Under the pieces are notes generated by a model that was not told the DNA's origin, made no database searches, and worked only from the letters and a program-made list of their open reading frames with translations. This document shows positions 13,701 to 24,540 of a DNA stretch of 64,000 nucleotides, piece by piece. The stretch lies in NCBI GenBank assembly GCA_035048815.1, contig JAUCBN010000014.1, positions 15,917,501-15,981,500 of the forward strand, written 5' to 3'. The stretch comes from Abelmoschus esculentus (taxonomy: Eukaryota > Streptophyta > Magnoliopsida > Malvales > Malvaceae). The stretch's first letter is position 1. The number at the start of each line of letters is the position of its first letter. Both the position numbers and the translations under genes were made by a program.

Positions 13701-14780
13701 AAACACATACTTAAATTCAGAAGATATTACAGAACAGAAAAAGTAAGATGCGGAGAAAGAATGAAGTTGCCTTGATGTCATCGTACCGATGATCATTAGA
13801 GAGTAGCTGAGAGCTCTATCAGCCCTCAAACCACACCAGAATCCCCCGGGGATCAAATGGCTAAGTTATAAGCTTGTTAGAATTAACCATGCATAACAGT
13901 AATGACACTATGAGCATAAAACTAGATCACATCAAGGATCCACAAAGCGTGTTTGATATTCACATTACACCACAATCAGAAGAAATGGTCCTTATTCCAG
14001 AATTATACATCTTTGCAAGTCAAACGTGTCGAATCGAGCATTACAATTACTTCAGAAAGTTCTTGCAAACAGGTCAAAAAAACATTACAAACAGGCCAAC
14101 TGCCGGCTACATGCTATCATTTCTTAAGCAAAACATTGTTTTCCCAGCATTAAGATTCAGGAACAAACAAATGGTAGTAGCAAAATATGTTGCTCCATCT
14201 CTTCATTTTTGATCGAGTACCCGTATCTAACACACATGCATGGATATAGGTATATGACCTCCACAGATCCATCATATACATGGAAATTCTTAGGAAAATT
14301 TCAGATTACTCTCGTGTCGGACTTACCATACCCGACATATCAAATCCCGAGTCCGAATAACATAGGTAGCAAATGTTGCTAAGCTTACATTAGTACTAGT
14401 GCACACCATTTCAGAACCAAAATCCAAAACAAGCAACACAATCACCATTAAAACGAAACTAACAAAAAAGGAAAACCCAAAAAGGAGAAAGAACACGACT
14501 ATAGATCTAAAAGAGAAATGAATACACCAACACATCAGATCAAACCTTAAAATCCCTAGATCCAACTCCAATATCTCATCAACAAAAAGCAAATCCTCAC
14601 CGACGAATCAACACAAACATTAAAGATAAAACACGAAAAAAGAAAAACCCGGAGAGGGAAATAAGGGGAGAAAGGTACCCTTTGAAAATCACGCGGGGCT
14701 ACACCCGGGAGATAGAAGGACTGAGCAGTGGATAGCAGCAGCAGAAAAGCTAAGAATAGAGTCTTCTTCTTCGTACCCAT
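10764..14780 (-). CDS. Transmembrane 9 superfamily (EMP70/TMN) protein
   Basis: This is a nine-pass membrane protein of the Golgi/endosome system. Plant members are called TMN, and TM9SF and EMP70 are the animal and yeast relatives. Seven exons, in transcript order, are 14679-14780, 13131-13295, 12906-13015, 12629-12737, 12436-12548, 12020-12170 and 10764-11921, giving about 635 residues as expected. Residues 1-21 form a signal peptide (MGTKKK, then a Leu-rich core ending before FYLPGVAP). A luminal domain follows, and the large last exon encodes the hydrophobic segments. The extreme C-terminus SSVKID carries the KXD signal known in this family to bind COPI and retain the protein in the Golgi. 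The ATG at 14780 was chosen because it directly precedes the signal peptide; upstream in-frame ATGs give unlikely extensions. The first intron is the longest at about 1.4 kb. Confidence 0.94.
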
Positions 14781-16667
14781 TTCTCTTCTGCAACAGACGG
14801 ATTGAAAGAGAAGAGAAATCCTGTCAGAGAGTTGACATTGTTGGCATCGACAAATAAATACTAACATATACTAGAATAGGTATACAGGGTAAATAGCTTT
14901 AGAAGTCCTTGTACAATTTATCATTACTTAAATTGATCCTCAAATTTTAAAACATACCGATTGATTAAGTGATAATACCATACCTAATTCTAACCAATAT
15001 TGTACCAAACATATTTAAAATATTTAAATCAAAGTGTGTACATAATACAAAAGCAATATTTGTTTCTGAGTTATTGCACCATAGGACCCCAAATTATAAT
15101 TAAAATTTAAAATTTTTCTAAATTTTTAAATATATTATTTTTCATCCCTAAATTAAGACTTCTATTCTGGATTTGTGTCAAACTTTTGGATGTTTTAATT
15201 TTATCCCAAACTATAACTCCCATTTTATATTGATTCATATACTTTTGAAAGTTTTAGTTTTATCATCAAATTAATGTTTATGTTGTATCATAGTATTACA
15301 TAATACACATCAATGTTTGTATGATATTTAACAATTTTTATAATGATTTTGATAACATGGGATATTATTAATATACGATGATAATTTGGGGACGAAATTA
15401 AAATGTTCAAAAATTTAGATATCAATTAGAATAAGAGTATAGTTTGAAGATGGAATTGAAATGTTTAAAAGTTTAAGGGTCAATTTAGAATGAAAGTTAT
15501 AGTTTAGGGATAAAATTAAATCAACCAAAAATTTAAAAACCAATTTAAAACGAGAATCTTTATAAAATATGATCTGAATCAATTGATGAATAAATCGGAT
15601 ATTGATAGTTAAATAAAAAAATAATATAAAAAATCACCAAAATATAAGCATACATTGTATATTCATATTACATTGAAATGGACTTGTGAAACGAATTAAA
15701 AAAAGCTTGTAATGTATTAAAAAATAATATTAAATAACTATTATTTTAAATAATTATAAATATATGTTTTTCTCTTAATATAATGATCTTCCCCCAGTTC
15801 AATTCTCATCCACTCTTCCAAATATATGTATTTTTAAATTTGTTGTCGAAACTTTTATCAATTTAATTGATAAATAATTTGATATCAATATCCGACCGAT
15901 CCCACCATTGATTTTGAGTCCCAACCAATCCTGTGTGTGCAACACTACTTTGGTCCCCTACCAACAAACCAAGTCATATGAATCAACTTTTCGTACCTCA
16001 ACCATCTTCCCTACACGATGGTTCTAACACTGAACTTCCTGGTCGTTGCAAGTTGCAACCCCTGGCCGAAGCCAAAAACGACGAAGACGCTATTGTCCGG
16101 TCTGTATTTATTTTGATTTCCTCTCAAAGAAAAAAAATATCAGTAAAAACTTATGTAAGAATGAATTTTGAGGATGGTATGTTTGAAAAGTGACGTGAAA
16201 ATTGAAGACCTTTAATTATATATTTAATTATTTTAGTTTAATCATTAATTTTTGATTTATTGGTTTATTATTTATTGTTTATTATTTAAGATCGTGTTTT
16301 ATATGAACTCATTACCAGGTGATTTTTTTAATTATTTTTTAATCATAAAATTAAAATTAAAATATCTAATATTATTTAAAATATTATCCGTCAGACCAAT
16401 TTATTATTGGTTAATTACTTTACTGGATCTTGCTTCAAATAAATGGATTTTCTAGTTAGGAACCATTGTGCACGGCCCGACTCGATAAATATAATCCATG
16501 AACACTGGGTCGGTCTTAGTCATCGATCCAGTGAAGTGGGGAGACCGTGTCGATTCTCCAGAACGCTAAATCTTTCGGAGTTTTGAATAGAAAAAATAAA
16601 TCTTTCGAAATTCAATCCACCGTCACAATTGCTAAAAATCAGGGAATTTTTTTAAAAAAGGGTTCAA
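14781..16667. other. Divergent promoter region with foldback remnant
   Basis: This is the head-to-head spacer between the TM9 gene (minus) and the FHA gene (plus). It is mostly AT-rich. It holds an inverted-repeat element at about 15070-15560 (separate entry). A less AT-rich island at about 15890-16110 has an 86-codon open frame that I could not relate to any protein. Confidence 0.55.
15070..15560. mobile_element. Degenerate foldback/MITE-like inverted repeat
   Basis: The left arm (about 15140-15290) and right arm (about 15385-15555) are imperfect reverse complements. For example, ATCCCAAACTATAAC near 15203-15217 pairs with GTTATAGTTTAGGGAT near 15496-15511. Each arm contains about two copies of a roughly 70-bp sub-unit. 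No coding sequence is present. Ends and target duplication could not be fixed, so the boundaries are approximate. Confidence 0.55.
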
Positions 16668-18122
16668 ATGGAAATCGAAGGAGCAGATGGTTCGAAATTG
16701 GCGCTAAAACCACACTCGAAGACCATATTCGGAAGAGGTTCAGGATTCAACAGCGGTGACCGGACCGTCTCTCGCCGTCACGTTGAACTCGAGCTCGAAA
16801 CTCCGATCGGTAAAACCGGCAAGACCCAAAATGATCCCATGGTCTCATTTGAAGTTACCGGCAAGAACCCGGTTTGGGTACGGAGCAGAACGAACGGAGA
16901 GATTAAGGTTTTTAAAAGTTCCGATAAAGGTCAGCTGGAAAATGGAGACCGGCTCTGCGTTTCGGGTCGGATTCCTGTTTGGTTTGAATTGAAGAAAACT
17001 GAAGAAGATATAGATTTGGGGAGTGAGAGTGGAGCAGAGAGTATTGATATTGAAGATATCGACCCAGTTAAAGGTAAAATTTGTTCTTACTTCTTATAGT
17101 CTGTTAGATTGAATCTGTGTTTGATTACCGAGAAAATGAAAATCCAGGAAAATTAATCAATTACTTGCATTATTTTGAACTGATTTGTAACGTTATTCAT
17201 TTTTTAGTCGGATAATGAATTAGTAAATGCTGAATTTGATTTTCTTGTAAGTTGTAATTGAGCATGAGTTTGAAGTGCTAAGAATCACTTCTTATTTCTG
17301 AAGTCTGTTTGATTAAATTTGTGTTTGGTTGCTGAGAAGTGGAAAATCCAGGAAAATTAATCTATTAGATACATTTTATTAGCTGATATGTAGCATTATA
17401 TTTTGAAAGTTTCAATTTTTTGTTGGATAATGAATTAGGAAATGTAGAATTTTTTTTTTTATTTTTTATTTTTTGTAATTGAGCATGTGTTTAAGAATGG
17501 CTTTCAATTTGCGTTTGGTTACTAAGAAAAGAAAACCAGGCAATCAATTACATTATTTTTAACTGGTTTTTTTACTATATATTTTGAAAGTTCTTTTGTT
17601 TTTTTGTTTGATAATGAATTGGTAAATGCAGAATTTGGTTTTCTTGTAATTGGGCATGAGTTTCACCAATACCCGAATCAAAGGATCCGCCATATAAAGA
17701 ACTGGGACTGGTTTCTGGAGGAAAGCGTAAAGGGTAGTGACGATGAAGATGGCGGTGGAAGGAGGAGGGGAAGTAAGGGGAGAAAGAGAAAGAAAGGAGA
17801 AAAGGATGACGACAACTGGACTGGTGAGAGCGAGGGTGAGATCGAGGAGGTCGCATCGAAAGGAAGAATGGTTCAAAGAGCGAATTATTCAACAAGATCA
17901 AAGGACTGTGGTAAGTCAAAGAAGGGTGGTGCACAAAGAAGTTATGCGCCAAAGAAATCTGTTGCTGCAGGGGAAGAAGGTGGTGTCGATGACGATGATG
18001 AAACACTCGGTGGATTTATCGTGGAGGACGATGATGCAGAGTTGGAAGAAGAAAGTGAGTTGGAAGAAGAAGAAGAAGAAGATTTCGACGATGAAGATGA
18101 TGACAATGGAGATGACGACTAG
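16668..18122 (+). CDS. FHA-domain protein with acidic C-terminus
   Basis: This is a phosphopeptide-binding FHA protein of unknown specific role. Two exons, 16668-17073 and 17632-18122, encode about 298 residues. The FHA domain spans roughly residues 1-105. FGRG is at 21-24 and SRRH at 35-38, the conserved Gly-Arg and Ser-x-x-His of the phosphothreonine-binding loops, followed by the RSRTNGEIKVF strand region. The middle part contains a RIRHIKNWDWFLEE segment, then a Lys/Arg-rich patch that looks like a nuclear localisation signal. The last 45 or so residues are almost all Asp and Glu. A nuclear, chromatin- or RNA-related function is likely by composition, but this is inference. The intron contains degenerate duplicates of the exon 2 start (separate entry). 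The start codon is the first ATG, directly before the FHA fold. Confidence 0.86.
17101..17670 (+). repeat. Three degenerate tandem copies spanning the FHA intron and exon 2 start
   Basis: A block running from a TGTGTTTG-type start through an AATCCAGGAAAATTAATC motif to GATAATGAATTRGTAAATG occurs three times, anchored at 17211, 17426 and 17610. The third copy carries the functional 3' splice site and the first exon 2 codons. The first two copies carry decayed versions of the same junction. Periods are 215 and 184 bases. Confidence 0.75.
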
Positions 18123-19014
18123 TAACATGGCAAGTATATAGCTTTCATAGTTAACATGTTTTAGCTAGGACATCGAAGCTAGAGAGCTTGTTTCCAACCA
18201 TGTGGTGAACTGCTGAAGGTAATGTGTGTAAGTGATCCTAATCAAGAGTTTAAATAGCTTAATCTTTATCTTTATCTTAAAATTGAGCTTGAACTTTCGA
18301 TGTGAAATCCAATCAAATTCGAGCCAAGCACCAAGCCTCGGATTTTGAATGGTGTTTGAGCTCATGAGCTCGGGTGAGGGTCAACGCCTGTACAATGATT
18401 GAAGTTATCTCCACTCTCCCGATACCATCGGAAACGTATCGGATCTCGGTTCGACAGTATCGGATCTTGGTTCGACATTGCAAGCGTAAATCTCCACTCT
18501 CCCGACCTCCATGCAATGAATCAGAGCAAGTCCACCATCATACTTGTTCTCACAAACATATTCCACTCCGCTGAATCTTTAGATTATCTCCTATACGGTT
18601 AGAACCTGCAAACCCAACTAGAATTTCAATTAAATAATTAAAATCAAATTTATTTAAACTTGGTTAGACTACATTCATTGTCCCAGATTAATAACAAATA
18701 TATTATTTTTTAAAAGTTATAAATATGTCAATTAAAAAAATATTATAAATATGTCAATCCATTCATAAACATATAATTCAATTAAAAATATTTATAAAAG
18801 ATCACTCAATTAGAAAGTATATGGGTAAACTACCTCTATAGTCACTTAACTATATTATTTAATTATATATATATTAATTATATAAATAATATTAATTAAA
18901 TAATTATTTCTTAAAATTAACAAAAGTAATAAAATAATTAAGTAAATTTATATGATTATATATTTAATTTTCTGTACTTACACAGGATTGATTTTGAGTT
19001 CATTTGAATCATTT
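18123..19014. other. FHA 3' region and spacer before RPL28
   Basis: After the FHA stop, a moderately AT-rich stretch likely includes its 3' UTR. Around 18400-18520 there is a short local duplication: TCTCCACTCTCCCGA occurs twice, and a GTATCGGATCTYGGTTCGACA-like unit occurs twice in tandem. No gene is supported. From 18600 to 19000 the sequence is AT-rich. Confidence 0.5.
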
Positions 19015-19109
19015 TGGGCTGCATTATATTGTAAAAAGTTTTGGGCTTTTGGAAAGAAACTTAAAGAAAGTGAGAGGGAGTGATCGTATTTTACTTCAAG
19101 AAAACCCTA
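19015..19109 (+). promoter_or_regulatory. Site II and telo-box promoter elements of RPL28
   Basis: Two TGGGCT (site II) motifs lie at 19015-19020 and 19042-19047, and a telo-box AAACCCTA at 19102-19109, about 130 bases before the RPL28 ATG. This pairing is the known signature of plant ribosomal-protein and other growth-linked genes, where TCP-type factors bind site II. It therefore supports expression in dividing cells. Confidence 0.7.
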
Positions 19110-19235
19110 CTTCGACTAATAGAAAACCCTCCACGTTTTGTCTTCCTCTTTTGCCTCCCCAATTTGTTTCTCTTCAAAAACCCTGAAAATTTGGGTATTT
19201 TTGGTTAATTAGGTGCAGGGAAAGAGAGAAAAGAA

Positions 19236-20663
19236 ATGACGACAGTTCCAGGGCAATTGATTTGGGAGGTAGTAAAGAAGAACAATTGTTTCTTGGTGAA
19301 GCAATTTGGAAGAGGAAATGCTGGAGTTAGGTTCAGCAAAGAGCCCAACAATCTCTACAATCTCAACTCCTACAAACACTCTGGTAATATATGTTTTGAT
19401 CCACGAAGGTTCATTTGTATAGCTTGATTTTCATTTATATTAGCTTTTTTGTTGATTCGGAATGCTGGAGGAAATTATTAATTTTTGAAGTTTACCTTAA
19501 CTAGAGGAAATGATTAATTTTGCTTTTTAATTTTTAATTAGTACTGAAAATTTTCAATTTGAACTTGAGCAATGATAATCTAGCACATCTTTATTAGGTA
19601 AATGATCTTAATTGAGTTAGTTTAGTTTGCTTAATCTGTATCTTGTATTGAACTTTAGCTTCAACCTTCAAATCTTGAATCAGAGTTTTAGCTCTCGAGC
19701 TTTGCTCAACGGATAACATGCATAGAATGAAGTGGGAAATGGTAAAACTTTGAAGTATGAATTTGACCTTTGCACCTGGGTAGTAAATTGCTGTAATCCT
19801 TTGGATCTTATTTGTTGATTATATTTTTTGGCACCCTTTGAATTATATTAACTCATCTCTGTCCTGAATCTGTGTAAGTTTAGGGTTGGCAAACAAGAAA
19901 ACTGTCACCATTCAACCTGGGGGAAAAGACCAATCCGTGCTCTTAGCTACAACCAAGACTAAGAAGCAAAACAAGCCTTCGAGCTTGCTTCACAAGTCTG
20001 TCTTGAAAAAGGAGTTCCCCAGGATGGTCAAGGCAGTCAAAAACCAGGTAAAGAGTCTTGCTTCACAAGTATCTCGGTTTTTTTGCTTAGCCAATGACAG
20101 TTCTAAACACAAACTGTTGAGGCTTGTTAAATTGTTTACTTGAATGATGATTTGCTCGTCTAATTGTGTTAATGTCATTTGAATTTATAGTTTCTTGTCA
20201 TGTTTTATCTTGTTATCTGGCGGTGATGAAGCTATAACATATAAGAAGGGTCTATTTGTTGGATTCTTCGATGCAATGTACTTGTTACGCTTGGCTTCTG
20301 AGCTTCTAAACATTGCAACTTTAATGCTTATGTAGTTACTTAATGCATAATTGTCTCTATATATATGTATTCAGAGTATAGCCTTTTCGGACAACGACTC
20401 TCAATGTTATTCTAATCTCCATTCGTCTGGATTTCATTTTCGATTGTACACTGAAATTCAGTTCATGTATATAATTTGTATTTTTATGAATTTTCCCTAA
20501 TATTCAATGATTCAAAACTCAGGTTACAGACAACTACTACAGGCCTGATTTGACAAACGCTGCCCTTGCAAGGTTGAGTGCCGTGAATCGTAGTCTCAAG
20601 GTTGCCAAGTCTGGTGTCAAGAAGAGGAACCGACAAGCCTTGAAGATCCGCAGCAGGAAGTGA
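19236..20663 (+). CDS. RPL28: 60S ribosomal protein L28 (eL28)
   Basis: This is a component of the large cytosolic ribosomal subunit. Three exons, 19236-19383, 19884-20047 and 20523-20663, encode 150 residues, close to the roughly 143 of Arabidopsis L28. Recognisable segments are VPGQLIWEVVKKNNCFLVKQ near the N-terminus, FSKEPNNLYNLNSYKHSG at the first junction, the Lys-rich centre around KKQNKPSSLLHKSVLKKEF, and a strongly basic C-terminus ending KIRSRK. Both introns lie at phases consistent with an intact frame. The start is supported by the conserved N-terminus and by the promoter motifs just upstream. Nothing suggests it is a pseudogene. Confidence 0.96.
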
Positions 20664-20916
20664 GCTTGTAGTTTACATTTCATCGTGCTGCAATTTTCTT
20701 TGTTTCTTAAACAGTTTAAATTCCATGACTTGATCTTGGTGGTGGATTCTAGAATTAGATTCTTCGAAACAAAAGTGATCATCATGGTCCTTTCTAGTTT
20801 GTTTTTGGGGGATTATAATGGCGTAAGTTTGATCAGTTGGCACTCTCCAGTTTCTCCTTTCTTTGATCATAGTCTATGCTTTTTGGGATCCTAATTCAAC
20901 CCAGTTTTCGTGCTTC

Positions 20917-20942
20917 ATATATATATATATATATATATATAT
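20917..20942. repeat. (AT)n microsatellite
   Basis: Thirteen AT dinucleotides in a row, about 250 bases after the RPL28 stop codon. Confidence 0.95.
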
Positions 20943-21274
20943 TATGCGGTGTAAAATTTACATGTTTTTTTGGATCGTAAATAAAACGGATTTGTTATAT
21001 TAATTCCTATTTTTTTTCTTAAATCTATAATTTTCACATAATCAAGCTTTCTGTTTTAATTATATTTAAAAAAATATTATATAATTTGATTTTATCAGTT
21101 ATGATTATTATTCTAAAATTATTAATCAGGTTCAATAGCTTAATTTAAGTATATTTTATAGTTAAGTAAAATTGTTTATCAGCGTCTTTAATATTAGATA
21201 AATAATTTAATGGAGAAGTTTGATTAAGACAAGACATGTCTTGTGCTGTCAATTCTACTGAGTGTCCGTTTTTT

Positions 21275-21420
21275 TAGCCAATAGTTACACGTGTGCCGAC
21301 CAGCCGAACTGTTAGGTAACAGGGAAAACCAGAGAGCCGAAAACAATTCGCCGCCCAGATAAGTGCCGGCTATTGCGCACGCGTGTTGTACACTATTTCC
21401 TCCGCACGTGTCTCTCCCCT
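21275..21420. promoter_or_regulatory. Promoter-like G-box/ABRE island
   Basis: A G+C-rich patch in an AT-rich spacer carries CACGTG at 21288-21293 (within ACACGTGTGC) and 21405-21410 (within GCACGTGTCT), plus CACGCGTG at about 21379-21385. ACGTGT cores are the ABRE/G-box type bound by bZIP and bHLH factors. Since both flanking genes end towards this spacer, it has no obvious target gene. The regulatory role is inference. Confidence 0.35.
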
Positions 21421-22163
21421 TGTTAAAATGGAAGCAAAATTTGATTTTGGACCATTCCTTTATTTGGGGATGAAGTTAGGCATTGACCAACTTAACTTTT
21501 AGTTTCATATATAAATTTGAATAAAAAATATATAATCTTTTATAAAATTTAAAATTTAAATGTTATTCAAAAAGTTAAACCTTCAACTTCAAATTTTAAA
21601 TTCTAAATTTTATATATTGTACATTAAATTTCTAAACTATAACTTAAACTATTAAATTTTATATAAATTTGTATATTAGACTATTTTTACATTGAAAAAT
21701 ACATATTAAATAATAATCACTATATATAATCCCAACGAACAATGAATCTAACCATGATATGGAAGTGTTGAACAGAGTTGGTGAGGGATCAATTCACATT
21801 TACTTCAATGGGTCCTTTTGAGTTGATTTTAGTCCCCCGACCGATACCAAAAATCACTATGATCAGTGTTGTCTAAATTAGATCAAATTATTGGATTAAA
21901 TATAGACTCAATAATAGGATTAATTTCACCCCCATAACGAAAAAAAACAATTAAAACATTTTTCCAAACAAGTTTGGTTCCAATTAAGGATTCATTGTTC
22001 CAAATGGCAACAACATGTTCCACAAGACAAAAATTACATACGAAATTCCTTCACATATATAGGCTGTGAGTGCAACAATTGGATACAAAACAGAGGATGA
22101 AGATGTCAGAACATGAACATGAATTCAAAGCCTCTTTGCTTCAAACTTTGATGGGAAGTTACT

Positions 22164-24540
22164 CTAGTTTTCCACTGTCTTTCCCTTCTTACTGCTTCCA
22201 ACTGTAAAACAATGACCATCAATTTCATGTTAGTGAAACCTGGGGGGAGGGGGGAGGGGGGAATTGAATGATCAAAGAGTTATTGTAACTCACGGTTGAT
22301 CGCGGAGAGTTCCGAGCTTTTCAACACACGCAGCCGCTTCACCGTCGATACAAACATGCTGTAAATTCAATCCACAAGAGTTTTTCATCTTTAGTACAAC
22401 ATACTAGGATATGCTCAACCTCGACTGTGGGTATTGGTATAATATGAGATTTCATTAGATTTATAGTGATAAGAACTTACTGCCATGGGACATCGCCGAC
22501 CAGCATCCGGTCACCTTCATTATCCTCATAAACAAGTGTATATTCACCATTTCCGTCCAATAAGCCGGTAATAGTTTTTTCTTCCTCTTGCTTGTCCACT
22601 ATTCCACCAGTAGAAGAATCTCTTTGAGCTGCACAGGATTGAACCGAAAGATAAACATTCAAAATCAACCAATCTCTGTCAACTACTATCATCTTTAAGA
22701 CTTTAACATAGTCTAAAAGAGTACAATTAACATCAACGTGAATTGATGGGAACCGATCGATCATCATATCACATTTTCATCACCTAATTAATACATACAT
22801 TCAACGAATCCGGAAATAATTGTACAATGAATTTACCCGCAAGAAGGCCTCTGAAAAGTTCATCGACAGCAGTAGAGAGTTTTTCGTAGCTATCGTAGGC
22901 TTTGAGATTGACTTTCCTTCCTATTGGAACTCCATCCATGTTAATTTTCACAAATAGGCCTTTAACATTAGGTTCAGTCGCCACCGTTTTCTTTTCATTG
23001 ACAACCTTGTGAGGGAGACCACTCGGAGTTTCAGACGCTGGCTTCGAAGAACTTGGAGCTGCAAGATTTTTCCTGTAGGAACGAATTGGTGGCCAGCCCA
23101 CAACTGTACCAGGAGCAGTCCTGTTTTCCATTATCATAACCGTGGAGTTAAACAATAAAAACATCACAATTCATTCGATCATTTTACCTACTCTGTCACC
23201 CAGATATTTCATTTTTCCTTGCAAGTTCTTGTGTCAAACACGAATATCAAATGCGACTTTCCAGACATATAGAAGACATTAGGGGGAAATTAAAAACAAC
23301 CACGATTGTGTCAAACATGAATATCAAATATGACTTTCCCGACATATAGAAAACATCGGGAAAAAACATTAAAAACAACCATGACAGACACATCCATAGC
23401 ATGCTCACTAACATAGTCTACTGACAATCATTCATAAACAGATATCATGGACGAAAAAATGGACCAAACCGACTGACTGAACCGAGAACTAATGACATAC
23501 TCGGTAAAACCGGCCATTAGTCTGACCAGTAAAAACCCATTGAAAAACCGGATGTATGTAGTTTGTTTTGTCCAAACATTAATGTGTAATTAATGAACCT
23601 TTACCAACTTGGTATTTTATTAAAAATCCATAACTATTAGTTTTTTGACCAGCCGTTTACTCGGTAAACTTCATAGTGATAGCAAACGCAGTAAGGGGAT
23701 TAATCAATGTTATCGGCAGTGGATAATTGGCCTCGAAACAAAAAAAATCCATACCATTAAACTTAGTATTTATATATAAAGATGCAATTGATCCGACCAA
23801 TTCAACCAGGAACTTGAAATCTAATCCAAAGAATCTCCTTCTGGCTTTTAATCATTAAAAGATACCTAAGAGTCGTTAATACTATCTAAACTTATAGTTT
23901 ATATAAAACAGGAACAAAAACAAACCCAACTATGCAATAATTGCATGAGAGGGGATACATGCATATAACATACAAAATTAGTACAAAAAATGTACATCTA
24001 GAAATAAAGATAACTAAATCATGTTGAAAACCCATAAAGAAACACACGGAAGATCCATAACTAAACAACCATGCATGGACCACATAAACACATCAAGCAA
24101 GGTAAACATGAGGACCTTTTGTGAATGAATATTCTCTGTCAAAAAACCAAAAAAAGTTTTTAAAAAATACATAAAAAATTTAAAGAGGTGCAGAGAGATA
24201 AATAGAGTGAGCAAAGTGAAAAGGTGAAGCACCTTTTTTGAGGACAGTTGGAAGGCATAGCTGTTTGCTTTTTCTCTGAACTCTGCAATGATGGAGGGTT
24301 TGGCTGGTGGTTTTGGTGGTAGTTTTTGGCCCATGGAGAAGCCGAAACTGACCCAGCATGGTGGTCCTCCGGTGGTGGAAACTTGTGTGCCTGGTTTCTA
24401 TTGTTTTTCATTGAAGAAAAATAACCTACTGAGTGCAAAGGCTCATCTTTAATGAACCAGCTGCTATTGTCTTGACCTGGTGGACCAAGCCTCAGTTCCA
24501 GTTTCTCTTCTTCCAGATTCGTTGAGCATCCACTCTCCAT
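22164..24540 (-). CDS. Aux/IAA auxin-response repressor (IAA26/PAP1-like)
   Basis: This is a nuclear repressor that binds ARF transcription factors and is degraded after auxin-dependent TIR1/AFB binding. Five exons, in transcript order, are 24233-24540, 22837-23120, 22481-22628, 22294-22358 and 22164-22201, encoding 280 residues. Domain I is the EAR motif LELRL at residues 14-18. Domain II is the degron VVGWPPIRSYRKN, with GWPP at 111-114. Domains III and IV form the PB1 fold: VKINMDGVPIGRKV, then an acidic EDNEGDRMLVGDVPW loop, then MFVSTVKRLRVLKSSEL. The degron core is intact, so normal turnover is expected. The short last exon ends SKKGKTVEN. The Pro/His-rich linker and the extended DII-DIII spacer resemble IAA26/IAA18-type members, but the exact paralogue is uncertain. 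Intron 1 (1.1 kb) carries repeats. Confidence 0.94.
22242..22261. repeat. Triple G6 tract in last Aux/IAA intron
   Basis: Three runs of six G separated by single A lie on the + strand, so the minus-strand transcript reads three C6 runs followed by AGG. The tract lies inside an 89-base intron (22205-22293). Confidence 0.9.
23230..23390. repeat. Tandem duplication (about 77 bp) in Aux/IAA intron 1
   Basis: Two copies start with GTGTCAAACA at 23231 and 23308. Both contain an AATATCAAAT...GACTTTCC...GACATATAGAA core and end with AAAAACAACCA. They differ by scattered substitutions and a small insertion, so the duplication is not recent. Confidence 0.85.
23455..23820. mobile_element. Possible ACCG-rich MITE remnant in Aux/IAA intron 1
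   Basis: This stretch is rich in ACCGA/ACCGG/CGGT words in both orientations, for example AACCGACTGACTGAACCG near 23466 and CGGTAAAACCGGCC near 23500, with CGGTAAAC again near 23660. The pattern recalls plant MITEs with repeated ACCGG-type ends. No clear terminal repeats or target duplication were found, so this is tentative. Confidence 0.25.

Larger units (their letters stand above)
20664..22163. other. Tail-to-tail spacer between RPL28 and Aux/IAA gene
   Basis: Both flanking genes end here. The spacer has a dinucleotide repeat (20917-20942), AT-rich sequence, and an unexpected G+C-rich island with G-box motifs at about 21275-21420 (separate entry). No gene is supported. Confidence 0.55.
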
